Part shown: one piece after another, positions 1-5,159 of the stretch
How positions within the stretch are numbered: the stretch's first letter is position 1
How the letters are laid out: the number at the start of each line of letters is the position of its first letter
Assembly (NCBI GenBank): GCA_031282385.1
Contig: JAITDV010000236.1
Location: 1 to 5,159, forward strand
Source of the DNA: Planctomycetaceae bacterium
GTDB lineage: Bacteria > Planctomycetota > Planctomycetia > Pirellulales > Thermoguttaceae
DNA length: 5,159 bases
Direction of reading: 5' to 3'
Notes under the pieces: generated by a model
The model's database searches: none
What the model saw: the letters and a program-made list of their open reading frames with translations, nothing else
Told to the model about the DNA's origin: nothing
Program-made: the position numbers and the translations under genes

Positions 1-1
1 G

Positions 2-1390
2 TGTGGTCTTGACGTTACACTTTTTACACTTAAGTACTTCAAATTGGATTATTCATTGACTAATGTATCTACTGGTCTTCCTCTGTCCGAAAATGGAATT
101 TCAATGAATGATATTAAACAAATATTGCAGTGTCATGGTTTGAAAATAGAAGCACGACAGAATATTACTTTGAATAATATCATTAAAAAAATAGATACTG
201 AAAAGATTGCAATTTTACCAATGCGGATGGGAAACGGATTAAATCATTATTTTGTTATAACGTTGAATAGTAAAAGAGAGGTTATACTTGTAAATGTATT
301 GAGAGGAGTGTCCTTATTAAATGAGACCCAACTTGAAAAAAATACAAGGAACTATAATAAATTATTTACTGATGCTGGCGGAGTTGTTCTTTTTGTCAAA
401 AAGAATAAAGACAGGGCAGTTTCTATTTCAAAAGCAGTCAAGTTGAATCCAGATACAATTGAACTTGGCGAGTTTATGATTGGCGGACCGGAATCTTCCA
501 GTTTTATCAATGCTTCATTCGATTTGATTAACACGTCCGATTTGCCGATAATGGTGTCTTCTATTCAAACGACATGCGGTTGTACAAAAATGGATTGGGA
601 TGGCGGGATTCTTAAAGCGGGTGAAAAAAAGGAAGTCAAATTTTCTGTAATTCCCGGTGCATGGGGACGCGGAGAGAAAAAAAAAATTGCACGCGTTTCT
701 TTTGTTGACGGCAGTACAATTGACGTAACAATTCACGGAACCGGTCAAACGCCCGCAGAACGTCAACGTATTGAGTTGTCTCAATATTCCGCGATCATTG
801 AAATCAATGATGAAACGAATACGGAATTTTTTGATGTTCGTCTTGCGCGGTTGAGTTCGTATGTGAGACCGATTCAGGAAATTAAAATGACTTCCGATGT
901 TTCCTGGTTAAAGCCTGAATTGATTGATCAGGAAAAAAAGGAAAATCATGAAACCGCCGAACTACATGCCCGTTTATCCGTTCAAGAAATACGTTCACTT
1001 CTTGATTCCAGTGATAATAAGTTGCAAAGAACGCTTCACATTTCCGGTAACAAAGAAATGGAACCAGTCGAAATGAAAGTTGAAGTATTTCAACGTGATT
1101 TTTACCGTTTGAGCCAGTATCTTGTTACCGTATCAAAAAACATTTCCGAATATACAATGATTCAGGTTTATCCTGAAAAGGAAAACGATAATATCAAGAT
1201 TTTGGATTTAAAAACGGAAACGGATTTTATTATTGCGAAATCTGAAGAGGTTGACGGTATTCAGAGTATTTCAATAAAACTTGACTCAGAAAAAACAATA
1301 AAAACCGGTTACTACACCGTTACCGCAAAAATTAAAAACTCCAAAGGCAGTCAGAATCTTGCACGAATAACAATTAACGTTTCGGAATAA
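2..1390 (+). CDS. C39-peptidase-like / DUF1573 fusion protein, 5' end outside window
   Basis: The frame is open to the left edge, so the gene is partial; 462 residues are visible. The first visible codons read CGLDVTLFTLKYF, which fits the catalytic-Cys helix of C39-type (papain-fold) peptidases. The motif LNHYFVIT follows 81 residues after that Cys (His codon 245-247). Sixteen residues later, at the third catalytic position, lies Asn in VILVNVLRG (codon 293-295) where C39 enzymes usually have Asp. A DUF1573 domain follows at about 455-760: LGEFMIGG, FDLINTSDLPI, and the CGCT motif with codons at 575-586. The remaining roughly 210 residues are rich in predicted beta strands, perhaps Ig-like, and I do not recognise them. 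DUF1573 proteins are generally exported or envelope-located; the N-terminus that would show a signal peptide is missing. The glycosyltransferase gene starts 17 bases downstream, so the two are probably cotranscribed. An in-frame TTG at 44 has no ribosome-binding site and would cut the C39-like domain. Fold assignment is fairly secure; the function is inference. Confidence 0.8.
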   Translation, partial: CGLDVTLFTLKYFKLDYSLTNVSTGLPLSENGISMNDIKQILQCHGLKIEARQNITLNNIIKKIDTEKIAILPMRMGNGLNHYFVITLNSKREVILVNVLRGVSLLNETQLEKNTRNYNKLFTDAGGVVLFVKKNKDRAVSISKAVKLNPDTIELGEFMIGGPESSSFINASFDLINTSDLPIMVSSIQTTCGCTKMDWDGGILKAGEKKEVKFSVIPGAWGRGEKKKIARVSFVDGSTIDVTIHGTGQTPAERQRIELSQYSAIIEINDETNTEFFDVRLARLSSYVRPIQEIKMTSDVSWLKPELIDQEKKENHETAELHARLSVQEIRSLLDSSDNKLQRTLHISGNKEMEPVEMKVEVFQRDFYRLSQYLVTVSKNISEYTMIQVYPEKENDNIKILDLKTETDFIIAKSEEVDGIQSISIKLDSEKTIKTGYYTVTAKIKNSKGSQNLARITINVSE

Positions 1391-1407
1391 ACAATGGAAA
1401 AACAGTA

Positions 1408-3159
1408 ATGCGTTGGATTGTATTTTTGTTATTATTTTTGCACGCGATAATGTTAGGCTGGAGTGCGTGTAAGCATTCTCCACTTGTGGACGAACCGGCG
1501 CATCTTGCATCAGGTTTGAGTCATTGGCAACGATTTTCTTTTGATCTTTATCGTGTCAATCCTCCTCTTGTCCGAAGTATTGCCGCAATACCGGTTCTCT
1601 TTCTTCCGCATAAAACTGATTGGAATGCCTATTCCGATAATCCTTATAAACGTGCGGAATTTCAAGTTGGAAGCGATTTTATAAAATGTAATACTAAACA
1701 ATATCACCATCTTCTAATTGCGGCAAGATTTTTTTGTATTCCGTTTAGTTTGTTGGGCGGTTTTATTTGTTATTGTTGGGGACGTGATCTATTCGGAAAT
1801 TGTTCAGGAATTATGGCATTGCTTTTGTGGTGTTTTTCGCCAATGATTCTTGCCTTCGGTTATACAATTCTGCCCGATGTTCCCTGCGCCGCACTTGGAA
1901 TAACTGCATGTTATTTTTATTGGAAATGGATAAAAAATCCGCGTTGGGATTGGGTGTTGCCGCTGGGAATACTTTTGGGAATTGCGGAACTTACAAAATT
2001 TACGTTACTTGTTTTTTATCCTATTTGGCTGCTGATATGGATTATTGTAATTATATCAAACCATCGAATTAATCCATGTTCTTTTATTTTTGTTCAATTA
2101 AAACAATTGATCGTAATATACGCAATAAGTCTATTTGTTATCAATATGGTCTATGGATTTGAAGGCAGTTTTATTCCGTTGAAACAATATAATTTTGTAA
2201 GCCGTTCCCTTTGCGGGAAAACCAAATGGAATCATGAAACAGGATTTACCATAACAGGAAATCGTTTTCGCAATTCTGTTGCCGGTGAAATTCCGGTACC
2301 TTTGCCTGTTAATTATGTTTTGGGAGTTGATGTGCAAAAAAAAGATTTTGAAATCGGGCAACAATCTTATTTTTGCGGACAATGGCGTAATAACGGTTGG
2401 TATCAATATTATGCGGTCGGTTTGCTTATCAAAGAACCGCTTGGTTTCTGGATACTTACGGCAATATCTTTTTTGATTATGTTTTTTTCAAAAAAGTTTC
2501 GATTAGGAATAACAGAGGAAATGATTTTATTGCTACCAATTATTGTTATTCTTTTGTTGGCGAGTTCGCAAACGAGATTAAATCATCATTTACGATATGC
2601 AATTCCGATTTTGCCTTTTTTGTTTATAGAAGTCAGCCGTCTTGCTGCGTCGTTTTGCAACAATAAAAGATTTTTGACTTATATCGTAGTAAGTTTATTG
2701 TGTTGGAGTATTTTTTCATCGTTGTCTTTTTATCCGCATTCGCAAGGTCATTTCAATGAATTGATCGGTTCGCCTTACAATGCGCCGAAATATATTCTTG
2801 GCAGTAATATTGATTGGGGACAAAATAAATTGTATCTCATTGACTGGTACAAAAAACATCCCGAAGTAAGACCATTGACCAGTTACTATGAATCGCAATA
2901 TTCCAAAGAAAACATCAATCTAAACGATAACCAATTTATTGATAGTTCTCAACAACCGTTCAATAAATCACCATCAGGTTGGTTTGCAATAGGAGTTAAT
3001 GAACTTTATGGTTCGTCGAAACAGTACGAATATTTCAAACAATTGGAACCGGTAACAGTGATTGGTTATTCCATTTACATTTATCATGTTACACCAGAAT
3101 ACGCAAATCGTGTACGCCGTGAAATGGGCTTGCCGGAAATTGAGTACAAAACAAAATGA
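1408..3159 (+). CDS. GT39/ArnT-like polytopic membrane glycosyltransferase
   Basis: A 583-residue integral membrane protein of the GT-C fold (PMT/ArnT/GT39 type). Family members move a sugar from a polyprenyl-phosphate donor to a protein or lipid on the outer face of the inner membrane; donor and acceptor here are unknown. A hydrophobic segment at residues 3-20 leads into SPLVDEPAHL, whose D28-E29 pair sits at the catalytic acidic position after the first helix. NPPLVR (51-56) and LPDVPCA (155-161, second conserved acidic loop) follow. Further membrane segments are likely near 103-125, 133-150, 158-174, 183-217, 231-250, 336-361, 371-386, 396-412 and 421-441. HHLRYAIPILPFLF (393-406) is a family-typical late helix. 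A soluble C-terminal domain contains GSNIDWGQNKLYL (465-477), a motif I associate with planctomycete GT39 homologues. The ATG overlaps the stop of a four-codon frame (ATG at 1394, TAA at 1406-1408); a weak GGAA lies at 1396-1399. The stop is 17 bases beyond the previous gene's, suggesting an operon. Confidence 0.87.
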   Translation: MRWIVFLLLFLHAIMLGWSACKHSPLVDEPAHLASGLSHWQRFSFDLYRVNPPLVRSIAAIPVLFLPHKTDWNAYSDNPYKRAEFQVGSDFIKCNTKQYHHLLIAARFFCIPFSLLGGFICYCWGRDLFGNCSGIMALLLWCFSPMILAFGYTILPDVPCAALGITACYFYWKWIKNPRWDWVLPLGILLGIAELTKFTLLVFYPIWLLIWIIVIISNHRINPCSFIFVQLKQLIVIYAISLFVINMVYGFEGSFIPLKQYNFVSRSLCGKTKWNHETGFTITGNRFRNSVAGEIPVPLPVNYVLGVDVQKKDFEIGQQSYFCGQWRNNGWYQYYAVGLLIKEPLGFWILTAISFLIMFFSKKFRLGITEEMILLLPIIVILLLASSQTRLNHHLRYAIPILPFLFIEVSRLAASFCNNKRFLTYIVVSLLCWSIFSSLSFYPHSQGHFNELIGSPYNAPKYILGSNIDWGQNKLYLIDWYKKHPEVRPLTSYYESQYSKENINLNDNQFIDSSQQPFNKSPSGWFAIGVNELYGSSKQYEYFKQLEPVTVIGYSIYIYHVTPEYANRVRREMGLPEIEYKTK

Positions 3160-3221
3160 GATTTTTTAATTGTATTAAAAATATATTGAAAAAGAATAGT
3201 ATTTTATATTCGTTTCCAATT

Positions 3222-3308
3222 TTACTCAAACTCAACCGCAACAGGAACTCCATCATCAGCGCAAAGTAAACCAACAACAATTTGCATTTTCCCTTCACCT
3301 TCGCCTGC
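3222..3308 (-). pseudogene. IS1634-type transposase remnant
   Basis: On the minus strand this stretch, bounded by TAA stops on both sides (3309-3311 and 3222-3224), contains QIVVGLLCADDGVPVAVE followed by FE and a stop. IS1634-family (DDE) transposases carry a segment of the form QIVxGLLC..DGxPVAVEVFEGNT just before a catalytic part of the protein. The fragment keeps about twenty residues of it, lacks the Val of VEVFEG, and has TAA where the Gly codon of EGN would be; the next codon is still Asn. No other transposase segment can be followed on either side, so only a scrap remains. The upstream part (about 3289-3308) also aligns with the dispersed repeat, so the true transposase-derived part is probably about 3225-3290. 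The match rests on family memory, not on a search. Confidence 0.55.
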
Positions 3309-3373
3309 TTACCTATCGGAAATCAGGCTTTTACGCTCTTGCGTCGCGCAATTTATAGTACGAGCAGTATATA
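3289..3373 (-). repeat. Dispersed repeat, copy A, with tetraloop hairpin
   Basis: Positions 3301-3370 align without gaps to 4116-4185, with 58 of 70 bases identical by manual count; weaker similarity reaches back to about 3289. The best conserved block is CTTTTACGCTCTTG. Inside it, 3303-3328 forms a hairpin: on the minus strand an 11-position stem from GCCTG to CAGGC with a G/A and a T/T mismatch closes on a GATA loop through CC/GG. This copy sits about 155 bases downstream of the lipoprotein stop, between the transposase remnant and the large inverted repeat. It shows no conserved open reading frame between copies, so it is more likely an RNA or DNA structural element than a gene fragment. 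Confidence 0.7.
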
Positions 3374-3438
3374 AACCACCCCTACTCCTCCTCTGGAAGG
3401 AAATTAAATTCCCTTTCTTTGGAGGGGTAGGGGTGGTT
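3374..3438. repeat. 65-base near-perfect inverted repeat (REP/MITE-like)
   Basis: The outer arms AACCACCCCTACTCCTCC (3374-3391) and GGAGGGGTAGGGGTGGTT (3421-3438) pair at 17 of 18 positions plus one T/G. After a three-base mismatch the stem continues inward (3395-3404 with 3408-3417), leaving a small AT loop. Both T/G pairs would be G-U wobbles in a plus-strand transcript and A/C mismatches in a minus-strand one. The arms are much richer in G+C than the surroundings. The form resembles dispersed palindromic elements of the REP/MITE kind. It could also work as a bidirectional transcription block at this convergent junction, but there is no strong T run at either end. Confidence 0.75.
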
Positions 3439-3527
3439 AAAAACATGACAGTTTTAAACAGTCTCTGCTCTGTGTTGCGTTCCCGCCTGTAAATATTTTT
3501 GCGTTTGACTTGCCGACTACAAAGTTA

Positions 3528-3965
3528 CTATTTTACTTCAATTTTTAAGTTGTTATTTCCTGTTTCTGGAATTTCGATTTCTATGTTGCTATTATCTGAA
3601 TTGCGAATTTCTATTTCGGGAGACATTGGATTGCGGCGTTCTTCGGGTAAATCTTCTGCATTGATACCCGTTGGCAAAGGAATCGGTTTTCCTTTTTGAA
3701 AAATCGAAACAATATATTTGCCCGCCACCGCTCCTGTTCCGCCTTGCGAATGAGTAAGTACAAATTTGCCGTCAACATCGGTCTCGGCAAATGCAGATGT
3801 TCCTGTATCTGGCTGGCGAAATTCAAGCCGGACGTCAGATAACGGTTTACCATTTTGCGTTACAGTTCCGCCAGCCGGAACAAGTTTAGCCCCCCCCGTA
3901 CAACCGGAAACCGCTAAAACAAAAACAAAAGTAAATAAAAAAATGTTTTTTGTAATAATTTTCAT
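3528..3965 (-). CDS. Small transthyretin-like (carboxypeptidase regulatory-like) lipoprotein
   Basis: A 145-residue exported lipoprotein. The N-terminus has two Lys, a hydrophobic core (residues 8-19) and a lipobox ending VSGC, giving Cys22 as the lipidated residue. A single beta-sandwich domain of the transthyretin/carboxypeptidase-regulatory kind follows: GGTVTQNGKPLSDVRLEF (32-49), TDVDGKFVL (62-70) and GAVAGKYIVSI (78-88). The tail has LPEERRNPMSPEIEI, matching the region in planctomycete homologues with a conserved Pro before two final strands. These proteins are widespread in Planctomycetota, frequently beside DUF1559 genes; no activity is established to my knowledge. It lies 233 bases after the DUF1559 stop on the same strand. 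The ATG at 3965 has no Shine-Dalgarno; the leader is an AT-only tandem repeat. A run of eight G (C8 at 3890-3897 on the plus strand) follows the Cys22 codon and could slip. The fold and export are well supported. Confidence 0.88.
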   Translation of the reverse strand: MKIITKNIFLFTFVFVLAVSGCTGGAKLVPAGGTVTQNGKPLSDVRLEFRQPDTGTSAFAETDVDGKFVLTHSQGGTGAVAGKYIVSIFQKGKPIPLPTGINAEDLPEERRNPMSPEIEIRNSDNSNIEIEIPETGNNNLKIEVK

Positions 3966-3970
3966 GTTAA

Positions 3971-3992
3971 TTAAATTGTTAAATTGTTAAAT
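3971..3992. repeat. 8-bp tandem repeat upstream of lipoprotein start
   Basis: TTAAATTG occurs twice in full and once as TTAAAT (3971-3992, plus-strand reading). It ends six bases upstream of the minus-strand ATG at 3965, where a ribosome-binding site would lie. The whole leader is unstructured A+T with no purine-rich motif. A change in copy number would alter the spacing of promoter and start codon; whether that happens cannot be told from one sequence. Confidence 0.6.
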
Positions 3993-3993
3993 C

Positions 3994-4049
3994 ACAAAGT
4001 AGGCAACAATATGTTTGCAATATTTTTGCCCAAACATTGCCTACCTTGT
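3994..4049. repeat. Bulged inverted repeat between DUF1559 and lipoprotein genes
   Basis: The outer arms ACAAAGTAGGCA (3994-4005) and TGCCTACCTTGT (4038-4049) are complementary at 11 of 12 positions. The inner arms ATGTTTG (4011-4017) and CAAACAT (4031-4037) are complementary at all seven. Five extra bases (4006-4010) bulge out on one side, and the loop is 13 bases. No T run follows on either strand, so it is not a textbook terminator. It could be an mRNA processing or stability structure within a DUF1559-lipoprotein transcript, an operator, or the relic of a small palindromic element. Confidence 0.55.
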
Positions 4050-4103
4050 AATTCAATAACGTATTTAGTACCGTCGAATTTCATAAACTGTTCACACTTG
4101 AAT

Positions 4104-4188
4104 TGTCCTTTACCGCCGCCTGCTTACCTTTCGGAAAGCAGACTTTTACGCTCTTGAATCACTCAATTCCTAGTACAAACAGTATAAT
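4104..4188 (-). repeat. Dispersed repeat, copy B, with GNRA-tetraloop hairpin
   Basis: This is the partner of copy A at a constant offset of 815 bases (4116-4185 with 3301-3370, 58 of 70 identical). It starts about ten bases after the DUF1559 stop on the minus strand and so fills that gene's 3' flank. The hairpin at 4118-4143, read on the minus strand, is GTCTGCTT, a T/T mismatch, CC-GAAA-GG, then AAGCAGGC. The loop is a GNRA-type GAAA closed by CC/GG. The second pair from the base is T/G here and C/G in copy A, so pairing is kept if the minus strand is transcribed. It may act in 3'-end formation or be a non-autonomous repeat. Confidence 0.7.
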
Positions 4189-4198
4189 ATAATCCGTA

Positions 4199-5158
4199 TT
4201 ACGGTAACGGCATCGCAACTCCATCTCTTCTGGAAGCAATTGCACATAAAACGTTAAGTTTAGTTGCATCTGCAATGAAACGAACAGAACCGTCACAAAC
4301 TCCGAATTGTACTCCGCCGGAATGATTTGAGGTAATAATCGTACTGGATTCGTAAGGATTCCTACAACCTATCGTGTTCGGACAAATAGAGTTAATCTCC
4401 CAACGGATCGTTATTGTATTTTGCCACTGGCTGGCGTCACTTCCATTCCACAGACCGCCACGATGTCCGCCGGCGCCGCGTTCGCCAAATTGGTTATTAC
4501 TTGAAATCTTGATCCATTTTGATTGCTCAGCAATACCAACAGTATTCGATGTTCCGTCTGTAATACTTGACAAACCAATTGAGTCACTGGCATCAAAAGT
4601 ATTCACGTTAACAATTGTTCCGTTTGTTGCATAATGACCATAAGCGCTATCGTAATGATCTCCTGAAACAATTCCTTGACTTTCGGCACTCATATTATTG
4701 GGATCGTAAAATGAACCCGCAACTCCTGCGTAACTACCGATTTGCAAGACGTAACCACTGTCAGTTCTTGTCTTATCACGAGTAGTGGATGGACAATAAA
4801 AACCAGAAATTTTCAAGCCGTTAAGTCCGCCAGCTACTGTGAAATTGTCTTTCGGATTGAGACCAGGATCGAAATTACATGCTGTACCAAATTTCAAATT
4901 GTTGTAAACTGCTTGTTGTTCAATATAGGGGAAAATCGCCACAGCCCAACTACGCCAAGCTCGATAATCTGACGACTTTTTTGGACCAGTTGAGAACGGT
5001 AAAGCGTTATTGGTATCGTGATAGTTGTGTAATGCCAATACTTGTTGCTTGACATTATTACTACACGACATTCTTCGTGCCGCTTCACGTGCCGCTTGAA
5101 CCGCCGGCAATAATAACGCAATTAAAACTCCAATTATCGCTATTACCACAAGAAGCTC
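4199..5158 (-). CDS. DUF1559 pilin-like protein, N-terminus cut by window edge
   Basis: The frame is open to the right edge; 319 residues are visible, beginning ELLVVIAIIGVLIALLLPAV. This is the end of the type IV prepilin motif (usually GFTLVELL) and the hydrophobic helix, so only about ten to fifteen N-terminal residues are likely missing. The GTG at 5149 lies inside the helix and is not the real start. DUF1559 landmarks follow: QAAREAARRMSCSNNVKQ, LALHNYHDTNNALPFS, SWAVAIFPYIEQQAVYN, a YCPST motif, SYAGVAGS, SITDGTSNT, and near the C-terminus the family's H-x9-DG signature (HSGGVQFGVCDG). Family members are probably processed by a prepilin peptidase and exported as pseudopilin-like proteins. 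They occur in tens to hundreds of paralogues per planctomycete genome, and their roles are largely unknown. The lipoprotein gene follows on the same strand after a 233-base structured spacer. Confidence 0.93.
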   Translation of the reverse strand, partial: ELLVVIAIIGVLIALLLPAVQAAREAARRMSCSNNVKQQVLALHNYHDTNNALPFSTGPKKSSDYRAWRSWAVAIFPYIEQQAVYNNLKFGTACNFDPGLNPKDNFTVAGGLNGLKISGFYCPSTTRDKTRTDSGYVLQIGSYAGVAGSFYDPNNMSAESQGIVSGDHYDSAYGHYATNGTIVNVNTFDASDSIGLSSITDGTSNTVGIAEQSKWIKISSNNQFGERGAGGHRGGLWNGSDASQWQNTITIRWEINSICPNTIGCRNPYESSTIITSNHSGGVQFGVCDGSVRFIADATKLNVLCAIASRRDGVAMPLP

Positions 5159-5159
5159 T

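Larger units (their letters stand above)
3160..3527. other. Convergent intergenic region, 368 bases, no intact gene
   Basis: The plus-strand glycosyltransferase and the minus-strand lipoprotein end towards each other here. From left to right it holds an A+T-only inverted repeat (TTTTTAAT / ATTAAAAA, 3163-3181), a transposase remnant on the minus strand (3222-3308), copy A of a dispersed repeat (about 3289-3373), a 65-base inverted repeat (3374-3438), and a short imperfect palindrome GACAGTTTTAAACAGTC (3447-3463). Nothing recognisable was seen in 3464-3527. No classical GC-rich stem followed by a T run is present for either gene. The pile-up of remnants suggests a tolerant insertion site between two gene ends. 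Confidence 0.7.

Noticed and set aside
44..1390. Complete 448-residue gene starting at TTG 44
   Set aside because: The frame is open to base 2, no ribosome-binding site precedes the TTG, and the upstream codons hold the C39-like CG motif. The gene is treated as 5'-partial.
1510..2898. Various frames of 60 to 91 codons inside or opposite the glycosyltransferase
   Set aside because: All overlap a well-supported membrane protein in other frames and show no domain or start signal of their own.
3163..3181. TTTTTAAT / ATTAAAAA inverted repeat after the glycosyltransferase stop as terminator
   Set aside because: The stem contains only A-T pairs and would be too weak for an intrinsic terminator; it is noted only as composition-driven symmetry.
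3089..3298. 69-residue minus-strand frame across the end of the glycosyltransferase
   Set aside because: It overlaps the real gene, runs out of frame through the transposase remnant, and its composition shows no protein family.
3447..3463. Imperfect palindrome GACAGTTTTAAACAGTC as an operator
   Set aside because: It lies 3' of both neighbouring genes, not in a promoter, and a 17-base imperfect palindrome is readily found by chance in AT-rich DNA.
3992..4084. 30-residue minus-strand frame beginning MKFDGTKYVIEL
   Set aside because: It has no ribosome-binding site, resembles no family I know, and its 3' half is made of the inverted repeat at 3994-4049. It could be a fragment of an older gene, but this cannot be supported.
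3301..4185. CRISPR array from the repeated 70-base element
   Set aside because: There are only two copies, 815 bases apart with a gene between them and about 17% divergence; no regular spacers exist.
4199..5149. DUF1559 gene starting at GTG 5149
   Set aside because: The preceding codons encode ELL of the prepilin motif, so the start lies beyond the right edge.

Overview
The window most likely comes from an AT-rich member of the Planctomycetota. The strongest evidence is a DUF1559 protein, a pilin-like family expanded almost only in that phylum, followed by a small transthyretin-like lipoprotein of planctomycete style. A DUF1573 protein and a GT39-type membrane glycosyltransferase fit the same origin. 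Start sites mostly lack strong Shine-Dalgarno sequences.

Layout: (1) Bases 2-1390, plus strand: the 3' part of a gene that begins outside the window. It encodes a C39-peptidase-like domain, entered at its catalytic Cys, fused to a DUF1573 domain and a long beta-rich tail. (2) Bases 1408-3159, plus strand: a 583-residue polytopic GT39/ArnT-like glycosyltransferase starting 17 bases after the first gene, probably in the same operon. (3) Bases 3160-3527: a gene-free convergent junction holding a decayed IS1634-type transposase scrap, copy A of a local dispersed repeat, and a 65-base near-perfect inverted repeat. (4) Bases 3965-3528, minus strand: a 145-residue lipoprotein with a G8 run just after its lipobox. 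(5) Bases 3966-4198: a spacer with an 8-bp tandem repeat, a bulged inverted repeat, and copy B of the dispersed repeat. (6) Bases 5158-4199, minus strand: a DUF1559 protein cut by the right edge within its prepilin-like N-terminus.

How the genes fit together: the plus-strand pair may couple a cell-envelope C39/DUF1573 protein with a lipid-linked sugar transferase, but their substrates cannot be read from sequence. The minus-strand pair (DUF1559, then lipoprotein) is a common type of planctomycete neighbourhood with unknown biochemical function; both products should be exported. No tRNA, rRNA, CRISPR array or intact mobile element was seen. The least explained material is the repeats: two copies (about 83% identical over 70 bases) of an element with a tetraloop hairpin, one just after the DUF1559 stop and the other against the large palindrome and the transposase scrap.
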